Assembly: GCF_032380675.1 (NCBI RefSeq)
Contig: NZ_JAWDIX010000001.1
Coordinates: forward strand, 930,001 to 994,000
Reading direction: 5' to 3'
From: Anaerolentibacter hominis
Lineage (GTDB): Bacteria; Bacillota; Clostridia; Lachnospirales; Lachnospiraceae
Length of the DNA stretch: 64,000 bases
The translations under genes were made by a program, and so were the position numbers. Under the pieces are notes generated by a model. It searched no databases. It worked only from the letters and a program-made list of their open reading frames with translations, and was not told where the DNA came from. Positions 16,161 to 24,821 of this stretch are shown here, in pieces (position 1 is the first letter of the stretch; each line of letters starts with the position of its first letter).

Positions 16161-19022
16161 GTGGGAAAACAATATATAAAAATACGGGGAGCGAAAGAGC
16201 ACAACCTGAAAAATATCGATCTGGATATCCCCAGAGACGAATTCGTGGTTCTGACCGGCCTGTCCGGTTCAGGAAAATCCTCCCTGGCTTTCGATACTAT
16301 TTACGCGGAGGGCCAGAGACGTTATATGGAGTCTTTGTCCTCCTATGCCAGGCAATTTCTGGGGCAGATGGAAAAGCCCAATGTAGAAAATATAGAAGGG
16401 CTTTCACCGGCCATTTCTATTGATCAGAAGTCCACCAACCGGAACCCCCGTTCGACCGTTGGTACTGTGACGGAGATTTATGACTATTTCCGTCTGCTGT
16501 TTGCCAGGATCGGAATTCCTCACTGTCCGGTGTGCGGTAAGGAGATCAAACGCCAGACCGTGGACCAGATGGTGGATGAAATCATGAAGCTGCCGGAGAG
16601 AACCCGAATTCAGCTGATGGCTCCGGTAGTCCGGGGACGTAAGGGAGAGCATGTAAAAATATTTGAGCATGCCAAGCGTAGCGGTTATGTCCGGGTTATG
16701 GTGGACGGCCAGCTGTATGAGCTTTCTGAAGAAATAAAACTGGAAAAGAATAAGAAGCACAATATTGAGATTATCGTGGACCGGCTCAGTATCCGGGAGG
16801 GCATTGAGCAGCGTCTTACGGATTCTATTGAAAATGTCATGAAGCTGTCCGACGGCCTGCTGGTGGTGGATGTAGTGGGTGGAGAACAGATGAATTTCTC
16901 CCAGAGCTTTTCCTGCCCGGACTGCGGTATCAGCATCGATGAAATTGAGCCCAGAACATTCTCTTTCAACAATCCTTTTGGCGCCTGTCCGGTTTGTCAC
17001 GGCCTGGGCTACAAGATGGAGTTTGCGGAGGAACTGATTATTCCGGACCCAAGTCTCAGCCTGAATCAGGGGGCGATCGCGGCCATGGGCTGGCAGTCCT
17101 CCACCGATCCGTCCAGCTACAGCCACTGTATTCTGGATGCGCTGGCCAGGGAGTACGGCTTTAGCCTGGACACGCCATATAAAGATCTGCCGGAGGACAT
17201 CCGACATATGCTGGTTCATGGAACCAACGGCAGGAGTGTGAAGGTTTATTATAAGGGACAGAGAGGTTCCGGCGTCTACGATGTGGCCTTTGAGGGGCTG
17301 ATCCGGAATCTGGAGCGCCGCTACCGGGAGACCGGTTCTGAGACGACAAGACAGGAATATGAGACCTTTATGCGTATTACCCCCTGTAAGGAGTGCGGCG
17401 GCAAGCGTCTGAAACGGGAGGCGCTGGCGGTAACGGTGGGAGACCGAAACATATCGGATGTAACGGAACTTCCGATCCGGGAGCTGCAGGAATATCTGGA
17501 AAATCTGAACCTGACCCCGATTCAGGCGCAGATCGGAAAACTGATCCTAAGAGAAATCAAGGCAAGGGTGGGTTTTCTGGTCTCAGTGGGCCTGGAATAT
17601 CTGACTCTTTCCAGGGCAACAGCATCCCTCTCCGGCGGTGAAGCGCAGCGAATCCGTCTGGCTACCCAGATCGGCTCCGGCCTGGTGGGAGTGGTTTATA
17701 TCCTGGATGAGCCCAGTATCGGCCTGCATCAGAGGGACAATGACAAGCTGCTGGCAACCCTTCGCCATCTGACAAATCTGGGAAATACCCTCCTGGTAGT
17801 GGAGCACGACGAGGATACGATGTTCGCGGCGGATCATATCGTGGATATCGGCCCTGGGGCTGGAGAACACGGCGGCCAGGTGATCGCTCAGGGAACGGCG
17901 GAAGAGATTATGCAGGTTCCGGAGTCCATCACCGGCGCATATCTGAGCGGACGTATCACAATCCCGGTTCCGGAAACACGGAGAGAGCCAGCCGGCTGGC
18001 TGACGGTAAAGGGAGCGGCAGAAAATAATTTGAAGCATGTTGATGCCAATTTCCCTCTGGGAGTCATGACCTGTGTGACCGGTGTATCCGGCTCCGGCAA
18101 GAGCTCCCTGGTCAATGAAATCCTTTATAAACGGCTGGCCAGAGATCTGAACCGTGCCAGGACAATTCCAGGAAAACATGATGATATCATCGGGATTGAT
18201 CAGCTGGACAAGGTCATCAATATTGACCAGTCGCCCATCGGGCGGACCCCACGCTCCAATCCTGCCACCTACACCGGCGTTTTTGACATGATCCGGGATC
18301 TGTTTGCCTCCACGGCAGATGCCAAGGCAAGAGGCTACAAGAAAGGCCGGTTCAGCTTCAACGTGAAGGGCGGACGATGTGAGGCCTGCAGCGGCGATGG
18401 TATTATAAAAATTGAGATGAACTTCCTGCCGGATGTGTATGTGCCCTGCGAGGTGTGCGGCGGCAAGCGCTACAACCGGGAAACGTTGGAAGTGAAATAT
18501 AAAGGGAAAAGCATTTACGATGTACTGGATATGACGGTGGAGGAAGCTCTCAAATTCTTCGAGAATATGCCGGCTATCCGCAGGAAGATAGAAACCCTTA
18601 ATGACGTAGGACTCTCCTATATTAAGCTGGGGCAGCCTTCCACGACCCTGTCGGGCGGCGAGGCACAGAGAATCAAACTGGCTACGGAGCTGAGCAAGCG
18701 GAGCACCGGAAAGACAGTCTATATTCTGGATGAGCCTACAACAGGCCTTCATTTTGCCGATGTACACAAGCTGATCGAGATCCTTCACCGGCTGGCGGAG
18801 GGCGGCAATACGGTGATTGTCATCGAGCATAACCTGGATGTGATTAAGACAGCAGACTATATTATAGATATCGGACCGGAGGGCGGCGAAAAGGGCGGCA
18901 CGATTATCGCTACGGGTACGCCCGAGGAAGTTGCGGAGAATCCGGTGTCCTATACGGGGGTTTATGTGAAGAAACAACTGGAGAAGGGCAAGGAAGAAGG
19001 AAAAAGGAATAATGAAGAGTGA
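16161..19022 (+). CDS. uvrA: UvrABC excinuclease subunit A
   Basis: A 953-residue DNA damage sensor ATPase. It has two ABC modules: GLSGSGKSS near the start and GVSGSGKSS after residue 640, each with an LSGGEAQR signature and ILDEP Walker B. Zinc modules are visible as CPVCGK, CPDCG with CPVCHG, CKECGGKR and CEACSGDG with CEVCGGKR. The start is best placed at GTG 16161, five bases after GGAGG, giving the usual MxKQYIKIRGAKEHNL opening; an upstream in-frame GTG at 16134 adds nine untypical residues. The gene follows uvrB closely and probably shares its SOS control. The 3' end runs into 7-bp GAAGAGT repeats. Confidence 0.97.
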   Translation: MGKQYIKIRGAKEHNLKNIDLDIPRDEFVVLTGLSGSGKSSLAFDTIYAEGQRRYMESLSSYARQFLGQMEKPNVENIEGLSPAISIDQKSTNRNPRSTVGTVTEIYDYFRLLFARIGIPHCPVCGKEIKRQTVDQMVDEIMKLPERTRIQLMAPVVRGRKGEHVKIFEHAKRSGYVRVMVDGQLYELSEEIKLEKNKKHNIEIIVDRLSIREGIEQRLTDSIENVMKLSDGLLVVDVVGGEQMNFSQSFSCPDCGISIDEIEPRTFSFNNPFGACPVCHGLGYKMEFAEELIIPDPSLSLNQGAIAAMGWQSSTDPSSYSHCILDALAREYGFSLDTPYKDLPEDIRHMLVHGTNGRSVKVYYKGQRGSGVYDVAFEGLIRNLERRYRETGSETTRQEYETFMRITPCKECGGKRLKREALAVTVGDRNISDVTELPIRELQEYLENLNLTPIQAQIGKLILREIKARVGFLVSVGLEYLTLSRATASLSGGEAQRIRLATQIGSGLVGVVYILDEPSIGLHQRDNDKLLATLRHLTNLGNTLLVVEHDEDTMFAADHIVDIGPGAGEHGGQVIAQGTAEEIMQVPESITGAYLSGRITIPVPETRREPAGWLTVKGAAENNLKHVDANFPLGVMTCVTGVSGSGKSSLVNEILYKRLARDLNRARTIPGKHDDIIGIDQLDKVINIDQSPIGRTPRSNPATYTGVFDMIRDLFASTADAKARGYKKGRFSFNVKGGRCEACSGDGIIKIEMNFLPDVYVPCEVCGGKRYNRETLEVKYKGKSIYDVLDMTVEEALKFFENMPAIRRKIETLNDVGLSYIKLGQPSTTLSGGEAQRIKLATELSKRSTGKTVYILDEPTTGLHFADVHKLIEILHRLAEGGNTVIVIEHNLDVIKTADYIIDIGPEGGEKGGTIIATGTPEEVAENPVSYTGVYVKKQLEKGKEEGKRNNEE

Positions 19023-19041
19023 AGAGTGAAGAGTGAAGAAG
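19014..19041 (+). repeat. 7-bp GAAGAGT tandem repeat over the uvrA stop
   Basis: Three GAAGAGT units plus a partial GAAGAA overlap the last codons and stop of uvrA. The TGA stop is part of the repeat, so a slippage event would alter the UvrA tail or its stop. Confidence 0.8.
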
Positions 19042-19065
19042 GAAAAGGGAAGAACGGAAGGGATA

Positions 19066-19192
19066 GTGAAAGCTGCGGCGGAGCCGCAAGTGAAAACGAG
19101 CCAGACATAAATGTTTGCACTCGGTGAAAACCGTTCTTTGAGCGGGTGAAAGATTCCTTCGGAAGTGAAAATGTTCCTTCGAAACGGTGAAA
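19066..19192 (+). repeat. Irregular GTGAAA repeat with small hairpins
   Basis: GTGAAA occurs six times (19066, 19090, 19124, 19146, 19165, 19187), several directly after a small palindrome: TGCGGCGGAGCCGCA, CCGTTCTTTGAGCGG, TTCCTTCGGAA, GTTCCTTCGAAAC. It fills the gap between uvrA and the nucleotidase gene. The cause is unclear. Confidence 0.6.
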
Positions 19193-19224
19193 AAGTAATT
19201 AGTTTTGGGAAAGGATTGTGTTTT

Positions 19225-19827
19225 ATGGGGCAGGAGAGAGTTGAGGGGCAGAGTCATTTTTTCGCGATGATGTCCCGGATGAGATATATTGAGCGATGGG
19301 CGCTGATGCGCAATTCCCAGAGGGAGAATATCAGCGAACATTCTCTGGAGGTGGCGATGATTGCCCACCTGCTGGCGGTTGTGGGGAATGTACGGCTGGG
19401 GAAATGTGTGAATGCGGAGCGGACTGCCCTGATTGGGATGTACCATGATTCAACGGAGATTATCACCGGGGATATGCCAACCCCGGTGAAGTATTTTAAT
19501 CCTCAGATCCAGCATGCGTTTAAGGCGGTGGAGGATGTGGCGGGGCACAAACTGATTTCCATGCTGCCGGAGGATCTGCGGACCTCCTATGAGCGCCTCT
19601 TTTTTCAGCAGGAGGAGGACGCTTATCTGTGGAAGCTGGTGAAGGCGGCGGACAAGCTTTCTGCCTTGATCAAATGTATTGAGGAAGAGAAGAACGGCAA
19701 CAGTGAGTTTGTCAGCGCTAAGGCGGCGCTGGAGAAGTCTCTGGATGAGATGGAACTGGAGGAGGTGGCGATTTTCAAGGCTGAATTTCTTCCCTCCTAT
19801 TATAAAACATTGGATGAATTAAATTAA
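19225..19827 (+). CDS. HD-domain 5'-nucleotidase (YfbR family)
   Basis: A protein of about 200 residues matching the YfbR 5'-deoxynucleotidase family: QSHFFAMMSRMRYIERW, LMRNSQRENISEHS (first metal-binding His), VAMIAHLLA, GMYHDSTEIITGDMPTPVKY (the HD pair plus the family TPVKY motif) and KAADKLSALIKC. Such enzymes remove phosphate from deoxynucleoside monophosphates using a divalent metal. All metal ligands appear present. The start is uncertain: ATG 19225 has AAAGGA about 9 bases upstream and gives MGQERVEGQSHFF; an in-frame ATG at 19165 lies in the GTGAAA repeat tract and adds unlikely sequence. A terminator-like hairpin follows in the guaA leader. Confidence 0.85.
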   Translation: MGQERVEGQSHFFAMMSRMRYIERWALMRNSQRENISEHSLEVAMIAHLLAVVGNVRLGKCVNAERTALIGMYHDSTEIITGDMPTPVKYFNPQIQHAFKAVEDVAGHKLISMLPEDLRTSYERLFFQQEEDAYLWKLVKAADKLSALIKCIEEEKNGNSEFVSAKAALEKSLDEMELEEVAIFKAEFLPSYYKTLDELN

Positions 19828-19848
19828 TACTTGGCAGATCCCCATGAG

Positions 19849-19941
19849 TTGTTGTAATATAATTCGTGTATATTTTTGGCGCATGATGTAACGATAAATG
19901 GAAGATACTACAGAAAAAAGAGGAAGATTCATTCCTCTTTT
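19849..19941 (+). ncRNA. guaA leader: degenerate purine-riboswitch-like element and terminator
   Basis: A hairpin AAAAGAGGAA (19916-19925) with TTCCTCTTTT (19932-19941) lies 60 bases before guaA and could terminate. Just upstream, GTTGTA (19850-19855) can pair with TACTAC (19907-19912), and TCGTG with CATGA, around a TATAAT junction and a TTGGC loop. That order recalls the purine riboswitch, but the GTTTCTAC joining strand and one arm of P3 are missing. It is either a decayed or variant aptamer, or a coincidence. Confidence 0.35.
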
Positions 19942-20001
19942 GCATTTCAATAAAAAGGTATGTGAAGGTACCGGTTTTATTGTAGTTGGGGAGGAACTTA
20001 C

Positions 20002-21543
20002 GTGGAAAAAGAAATGATTATCGTACTGGATTTCGGCGGACAATATAATCAGCTCATTGCCAGAAGGGTGAGGGAGTGCAGTGTTTACTGTGAGGTGCAC
20101 CCCTACAGTATGAGCCTGGAAGAGATCAAAGCGATGAATCCCAAGGGCCTGATTCTGACCGGCGGTCCAAACAGTGTATATGGGGAAGATGCGCCCAGGT
20201 GTCCGAAAGAACTGTTTGAGATGGGTATTCCGGCACTAGGTATCTGCTATGGCTCTCAGCTGATGGCTTACATGCTGGGCGGCAAGGTAGCGACCGCCCC
20301 GGTAAGCGAATACGGCAGGACGGAAGTGGATGTAGACCGTTCCTCTGTTCTTTTTGGGGATGTGGCGGACAAGACGGTCTGCTGGATGAGCCATACGGAT
20401 TATATTGAGCAGGTTCCTGAGGATTTTACGGTATGCGCCCATACGCCGGTCTGTCCGGCCGCAGCCATGGAGAATCCGGAGAAAAAGCTTTACGCGGTAC
20501 AGTTCCACCCGGAAGTAATGCACACACAAGAGGGCATGAAGATGCTTTCCAATTTCGTATATAAGGTCTGCGGCTGTTCCGGCGACTGGAAGATGGATTC
20601 TTTCGTGGAGAGTACAGTTCAGTCTATGAGAGAAAAGATTGGATCAGGAAAGGTACTCTGTGCTCTGTCCGGCGGGGTGGATTCTTCAGTGGCAGCGGTA
20701 CTGCTGGCAAAGGCAGTGGGGAAACAGCTCACCTGTGTCTTTGTGGATCATGGGCTACTCCGTAAAAATGAGGGTGATGAGGTGGAAGCCGTTTTTGGCC
20801 CCAATGGCCCTTATGATCTAAACTTTATCCGTGTGAACGCTCAGAAGCGTTTTTACAGCAGGCTGGCCGGTTTGACGGAACCAGAAGATAAGAGGAAGGC
20901 CATCGGAGAAGAATTTATCCGGGTATTTGAAGAAGAAGCGAAGAAGATCGGCAGAGTGGATTTCCTGGTGCAGGGCACCATTTATCCGGATGTGATCGAA
21001 TCAGGCTTAGGCAAATCCGCCGTGATCAAATCCCACCACAATGTGGGAGGACTCCCCGACTACGTGGATTTCAAGGAAATCGTGGAGCCTCTGCGCCTGT
21101 TATTTAAGGACGAAGTAAGAAAAGCCGGACGTGAGCTGGGAATACCGGATTATCTGGTAAATCGTCAGCCGTTCCCTGGCCCCGGTCTGGGTATCCGTAT
21201 CGTAGGAGAGGTGACGGCCGACAAGGTGAGAATCGTGCAGGATGCCGACGCGATCTACCGGGAGGAGATAGCAAAGGCAGGAGTTGACAATTCTCTGGGA
21301 CAGTATTTTGCAGCGCTGACCAATATGCGTTCGGTGGGCGTGATGGGAGACGGCAGAACCTATGACTATGCAGTGGCCCTGCGCGCGGTGACGACTTCCG
21401 ACTTTATGACGGCGGAGGCAGCGCATCTGCCCTGGGAGCTGCTGGACAAGGTGACGAACCGGATCGTGAATGAGGTCAAGGGAGTGAACCGGGTGCTATA
21501 TGACTGTACAGGGAAGCCTCCGGCGACGATAGAGTTTGAGTAG
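20002..21543 (+). CDS. guaA: GMP synthase (glutamine-hydrolysing), complete copy
   Basis: A 513-residue GuaA, converting XMP to GMP with ATP and glutamine. The N-terminal GATase has its nucleophile C82 (GICYGSQ) and H169/E171 (QFHPEV). The ATP-pyrophosphatase P-loop is SGGVDSS (about 223-229), followed by QGTIYPDVIES, the KSHHNVGG motif and RQPFPGPGLG. It ends with KPPATIEFE. The start is GTG at 20002, with GGGGAGGAA about 5 bases upstream. A second, glutaminase-less copy lies at 53871. The guaA 3' end is a known integration site for mobile elements, and TGATACC repeats lie 59 bases downstream. Confidence 0.97.
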   Translation: MEKEMIIVLDFGGQYNQLIARRVRECSVYCEVHPYSMSLEEIKAMNPKGLILTGGPNSVYGEDAPRCPKELFEMGIPALGICYGSQLMAYMLGGKVATAPVSEYGRTEVDVDRSSVLFGDVADKTVCWMSHTDYIEQVPEDFTVCAHTPVCPAAAMENPEKKLYAVQFHPEVMHTQEGMKMLSNFVYKVCGCSGDWKMDSFVESTVQSMREKIGSGKVLCALSGGVDSSVAAVLLAKAVGKQLTCVFVDHGLLRKNEGDEVEAVFGPNGPYDLNFIRVNAQKRFYSRLAGLTEPEDKRKAIGEEFIRVFEEEAKKIGRVDFLVQGTIYPDVIESGLGKSAVIKSHHNVGGLPDYVDFKEIVEPLRLLFKDEVRKAGRELGIPDYLVNRQPFPGPGLGIRIVGEVTADKVRIVQDADAIYREEIAKAGVDNSLGQYFAALTNMRSVGVMGDGRTYDYAVALRAVTTSDFMTAEAAHLPWELLDKVTNRIVNEVKGVNRVLYDCTGKPPATIEFE

Positions 21544-21601
21544 TAGCCAGGGAGCCAGGAAGCCGCTTAAACAGCGGACTTTTCGGCTCTTTGGGTGGGC
21601 G

Positions 21602-21619
21602 TGATACCTTTTTGATACC
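21602..21619 (+). repeat. Paired TGATACC sites downstream of guaA (possible integrase arm sites)
   Basis: TGATACC at 21602-21608 and 21613-21619, period 11 bp. The same arrangement occurs 60 bases after the second guaA gene (55223-55240) and at 59094-59111. Repeated short sites at a fixed distance from an integration target resemble arm-type binding sites of a tyrosine recombinase; this is inference. Confidence 0.5.
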
Positions 21620-21721
21620 TAAATTTATTATTTATCTTTATCAGAAAAATAAAGCAGAGGACGGCGACAATAATATCTGCGGGCAGAGGATAAAAGAAAT
21701 CAGAGAACAATATTAAAAACT

Positions 21722-21752
21722 AAGAACAGGATAACAGTCCTGTTCTTCATTT
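21722..21752 (+). terminator. Rho-independent terminator
   Basis: AAGAACAGGA (21722-21731) and TCCTGTTCTT (21738-21747) form a perfect 10-bp stem with a 6-base loop, followed by CATTTTTATG. It separates guaA from the acetyltransferase gene. The rest of 21544-21823 holds no gene. Confidence 0.85.
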
Positions 21753-21823
21753 TTATGGAAAAGCTCATGATTATTATGTTATAATCGGACAATATACCAG
21801 AATTGATCAAGGGAGTGTCACGA

Positions 21824-22276
21824 ATGAGATTTGAATATACGGATGGGAGCAGTACTGAGTTTGTCGAATTATGCGGCCTTTTGGATGATTTTTTAAATGC
21901 TCTTACAGGCGGAGAAGAAAAGCGGCAGGAATATATTCCTTATAATCGACTTGATGATATTCATGATGTAATTGTTGTGTATGATAATGATATTCCGGTT
22001 GGAAGTGCTGGGTTTAAAAAATATGATGATGACTGTGCAGAGGTAAAGCGTGTCTTTATAAAACCCGAATACAGGGGTAAGGGAATTTCAAACAAACTGA
22101 TGGAAGTGCTGGAATGCAATGCCAGGAAACAAGGATACCATTATTTGATTTTAGAAACCGGTGAACCACTTATTGCAGCGATGGCGTTGTATCGCAAAAT
22201 TGGTTATAAGGTTATTCCAAACTATGGTCAATATAAAGATATGCCGGATTCTGTTTGTATGAAAAAGAAATTATAA
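21824..22276 (+). CDS. GNAT family N-acetyltransferase
   Basis: A 150-residue protein with a GNAT core: VGSAGFKKYDDD, then EVKRVFIKPEYRGKGISNKLM, the acetyl-CoA-binding R/Q-x-x-G-x-G/A loop being YRGKGIS, and YLILETGEPLIAAMALYRKIGYKVI. The substrate cannot be told; related proteins acetylate amines or protein N-termini. The start is ATG 21824 with GGGAG 8 bases upstream; the longer frame from TTG 21803 lacks a binding site. It stands alone between two terminator-like hairpins, with a possible promoter ending in TTATAAT at 21779-21785. Confidence 0.85.
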   Translation: MRFEYTDGSSTEFVELCGLLDDFLNALTGGEEKRQEYIPYNRLDDIHDVIVVYDNDIPVGSAGFKKYDDDCAEVKRVFIKPEYRGKGISNKLMEVLECNARKQGYHYLILETGEPLIAAMALYRKIGYKVIPNYGQYKDMPDSVCMKKKL

Positions 22277-22384
22277 ACTACCAATTCTCTAATCCACACT
22301 TATATAACTTTCTATTCACCTTGGAAATAACATCCTGGTAAATTCTCATTTGCCAGGGAACTGAAATTCGGAAAGGGACAGCAA

Positions 22385-22410
22385 AGTTTGAAACAAAGCA
22401 GTTTCAAACT
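22385..22410. promoter_or_regulatory. Perfect inverted repeat upstream of a DUF3795 gene
   Basis: AGTTTGAAAC (22385-22394) and GTTTCAAACT (22401-22410) form a 10-bp perfect dyad with a 6-base loop, ending 17 bases before the next start. It is either an operator or an RNA hairpin close to the ribosome binding site. An earlier hairpin, CCTGGTAAAT/ATTTGCCAGG at 22334-22357, may end the GNAT transcript. Confidence 0.6.
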
Positions 22411-22427
22411 ACTGTAGAGGTATACCT

Positions 22428-22844
22428 ATGAAAATGCCGCCAGAAAAAATTGATACTGTTATGTTTGCCCCCTGCGGAATGAATTGTAAGGTTTGTTATA
22501 AGCATTGTTATCATAAAAAGTCATGTGCGGGCTGTTTAAACAGCGATAAAGGCAAGCCGGAACATTGCCGCAGATGTAAGATTAAGGAGTGTATCAATGA
22601 CAAGGGATTGTCTTATTGCTTTGAGTGTTCTGATTATCCCTGTAAGCTGATAAAAAACCTTGAAAAAAGCTACAACAAAAGGTATCAGGCAAGCCTGATG
22701 GAAAACAGCGAGTTTGTCCAGCAGTACGGATTAGAAGCGTTTATGGAAAAGCAGAAAGAAAAATATACTTGTCCTAAATGCGGCGGCATTATTTCCATGC
22801 ATGACAGGGAATGCAGCGAGTGCCAGGAAAAGATGGATCATTAA
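22428..22844 (+). CDS. DUF3795 cysteine-rich protein
   Basis: A 138-residue protein with the DUF3795 pattern: FAPCGMNCKVCYKHCY, CAGCL, HCRRCKIKECINDKGLSYCFECSDYPCKLIKNL. It also has a C-terminal zinc-ribbon-like CPKCGG...CSEC pair. The dense cysteines imply a metal or Fe-S centre; no activity is established for the family. It is one of four DUF3795 proteins in this window (also 24867, 34967 and 41741), and the only one with the extra C-terminal ribbon. It may be cotranscribed with the regulator gene that follows, though 250 bases separate them. Confidence 0.8.
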   Translation: MKMPPEKIDTVMFAPCGMNCKVCYKHCYHKKSCAGCLNSDKGKPEHCRRCKIKECINDKGLSYCFECSDYPCKLIKNLEKSYNKRYQASLMENSEFVQQYGLEAFMEKQKEKYTCPKCGGIISMHDRECSECQEKMDH

Positions 22845-23018
22845 ACAAGCAGCTTGGTATAAGAAATGGATTTCCAGACTGCCGTATTATGGATGATGAT
22901 CAACCTGACCCTGATACGCCTGATATCGGGGGAAACTGAATTATTATTTAGCATTCTGCAATCGTGGTTATCTTGTAAATAATTCTGAAAATGAAGTTCG
23001 TTAAGAAGGAGGCACCAT

Positions 23019-23135
23019 ATGTATCCACTCTGCAACCAGCAGTTGACGGGATGTAAGGCGGTCATGGTTGCTCCGCAACTGCCTTTTATCGTAATATGGC
23101 GTTATCAAACAAGAAAAAGGAGGAGCCGGTTATGA
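23019..23135 (+). CDS. Small ORF (38 codons) coupled to an XRE regulator
   Basis: An ORF starting MYPLCNQQLTGCKAVM sits 4 bases after a strong AAGGAGG site and ends in TGA that overlaps the ATG of the regulator at 23132 (ATGA). The placing fits a leader peptide or coupled small protein. The sequence is not recognised, and the ribosome binding site of the regulator lies inside it. It could be a remnant of a longer gene. Confidence 0.45.
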   Translation: MYPLCNQQLTGCKAVMVAPQLPFIVIWRYQTRKRRSRL

Positions 23136-23767
23136 CCATAGCGGACAGAATTCAGACCTTACGAAAGACAAAGGGCATATCCCAGGAGGAACTTGCGGAT
23201 AAGATAGGAGTTTCCCGGCAGGCCGTTTCAAAATGGGAGAGTGAGCAGAGTACACCGGATGTTGAAAAGATTATTTTGTTAAGCAACTATTTTGAGACAA
23301 CCACGGATTACTTGCTGAAAGGAATTGAGCCTGCTGCAAAGCAAGAAAATAAATGGAATGGACTCATTTTTTCCACGGTGGGTACAGCCGTCAATATCAT
23401 TGGTCTGTTTGCGGCGATTGCCATATGGCTGGAAAGACAGATGACCTACGCAGTTGGAATCGGATTTATTTTCATGGCGGTGGGGACGATGATATTTGTG
23501 ATCGGACAGGTGACTGACAGCAGTAACAAGAAGAAAAGCAGAAAATTGTTTGCACTGGTGAATGTTTGGATTCTGCTGTTTATTCCACTGTCGTGCTGCT
23601 TTAATATTTTGGATGGTTTGTTTGGCGGATTTACCGGGCAGCTTGCTCCAATGCCTCTTTTGGGAAATTCCTTCGTAACGCTGGGTCTGTGCTGGCTGGT
23701 TTATATCGTTGTCTGCGTTGTCACCGACATTGTGATAGTAAAAGCGGCAGGAAAAAATGAGAATTAA
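23132..23767 (+). CDS. XRE-family regulator with C-terminal membrane domain
   Basis: A 211-residue protein. Residues 1-65 form a Cro/CI-type helix-turn-helix (ADRIQTLRKTKGISQEELADKIGVSRQAVSKWE, then TPDVEKIILLSNYF and TTDYLLKG). Residues 75-205 contain four hydrophobic helices, so it is a membrane-tethered transcription regulator, common in Clostridia near transporters or stress genes. The start at 23132 has AAAGGAGGAG upstream; the longer frame from 23096 overlaps that site. A good terminator follows at 23787. The target genes are not evident. Confidence 0.87.
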   Translation: MTIADRIQTLRKTKGISQEELADKIGVSRQAVSKWESEQSTPDVEKIILLSNYFETTTDYLLKGIEPAAKQENKWNGLIFSTVGTAVNIIGLFAAIAIWLERQMTYAVGIGFIFMAVGTMIFVIGQVTDSSNKKKSRKLFALVNVWILLFIPLSCCFNILDGLFGGFTGQLAPMPLLGNSFVTLGLCWLVYIVVCVVTDIVIVKAAGKNEN

Positions 23768-23786
23768 AGATTTCGTAAAGAAAAAC

Positions 23787-23836
23787 AGCCGGAAGACCCA
23801 GCAGAACGGGACTTTCCGGCTATAATTGTTTTTTTA
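23787..23836 (+). terminator. Terminator between convergent genes
   Basis: AGCCGGAA (23787-23794) pairs with TTCCGGCT (23814-23821), followed by ATAATTG and seven Ts. It can serve the XRE gene, and perhaps the convergent MerR gene on the other strand. Confidence 0.8.
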
Positions 23837-23846
23837 CTAAATAATG

Positions 23847-24710
23847 TCATGTTCTGTGGCAATAATACCGGAATGCATTTGCGATATAGTCTGCGGCGCC
23901 CTCACCATATTGAGTGTCGGTCACAGCCTTTATGTAATCGCTTGAGTAAGCTCCGATGAGTGCGTCCCAGTAGTCGCCGTCCAGGGAGGCAGTTGCAGCA
24001 TTTTCCTTGATAAATGCTACAATTTCCCGGACGATATCCTGGACTTCCCCGGAGGAGTAATCTCTCTCCATATTAGCGGTCAGCCGACTATACAATTCCT
24101 TATTTTTCTCCACAATTTCTCCTGCTTTTCCAGATAACTGCTTCTCCATGATCTCAGAGAAGTGCTCCAGATTGTATTTCATAGCTTCTGTGTACTTCTC
24201 AATGCTGCCATACTGCTCAATGGCAAGTCTGGCCACATTGGATTCGTCTTCTTTTACTTTCTGTATGAACAGTTCGAAGTTATCCATACTCCCCCAGTTT
24301 TTCAATATAACATCAGTATTGGAAGCTTTGAACTGTTCCAGCGCCTCGATATATTCACTTAGATCAAATTCTTTAAAGCTCATGCATGACTCCCCTTTCT
24401 CCAAACGGTCAAGCAGATCAATCAGTTTGTCGATGCGCGCCCGTTTCAGAGAAAGCAGTGTTTTCTGCTTCCGGAACGTTGCGGTTCTGTCAAATTCCGG
24501 CTTCTCCAATATTTCTTTGATATCCTTCAGCGTAAAATCCAGCTCCTTAAAAAAGAGGATCTGCTGCAGCTTCTGCAGAGCCGCTTCATCGTACAAGCGA
24601 TAACCCGACGGCGTAAAACCGCTGGGCTTTAACAGATTGATTTCATCATAGTACTGCAATGTCCGTACGCTGATGCCTGTAATACCTGCAACCTGACTTA
24701 TCGTTTTCAT
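23847..24710 (-). CDS. MerR-family regulator with TipAS-type effector domain
   Basis: A 287-residue regulator. Residues 1-70 are the MerR winged helix (ISQVAGITGISVRTLQYYDE, GYRLYDEAALQKLQQILFFKEL), followed by a coiled-coil dimer helix (about 75-110). Residues 140-285 are an alpha-helical TipAS-like antibiotic-binding domain (KYNLEHFSEIMEKQL, then YWDALIGAYSSDYIKAVTD, GAADYIANAFRYY). TipA/Mta proteins switch on multidrug export when they bind drugs. The start is placed at the KTISQV methionine, 24710; a longer in-frame start gives 42 untypical residues. A canonical MerR promoter lies upstream (24822-24852), so it is probably autoregulated. Confidence 0.9.
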   Translation of the reverse strand: MKTISQVAGITGISVRTLQYYDEINLLKPSGFTPSGYRLYDEAALQKLQQILFFKELDFTLKDIKEILEKPEFDRTATFRKQKTLLSLKRARIDKLIDLLDRLEKGESCMSFKEFDLSEYIEALEQFKASNTDVILKNWGSMDNFELFIQKVKEDESNVARLAIEQYGSIEKYTEAMKYNLEHFSEIMEKQLSGKAGEIVEKNKELYSRLTANMERDYSSGEVQDIVREIVAFIKENAATASLDGDYWDALIGAYSSDYIKAVTDTQYGEGAADYIANAFRYYCHRT

Positions 24711-24821
24711 GATTGTCTGTCCCTTCATTTTTGATATAAGAGAATGAGAGAATATCGTCAAATATTCTGTTGCGCAGGAGTTCATCAGCCGGCTATACTC
24801 CAGATTCATCCTCTGAATAAA

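Noticed and set aside
17583..18977. 464-codon open frame antisense to uvrA
   Set aside because: It is a shadow frame of a strongly conserved gene, with no ribosome binding site and no recognisable domain.
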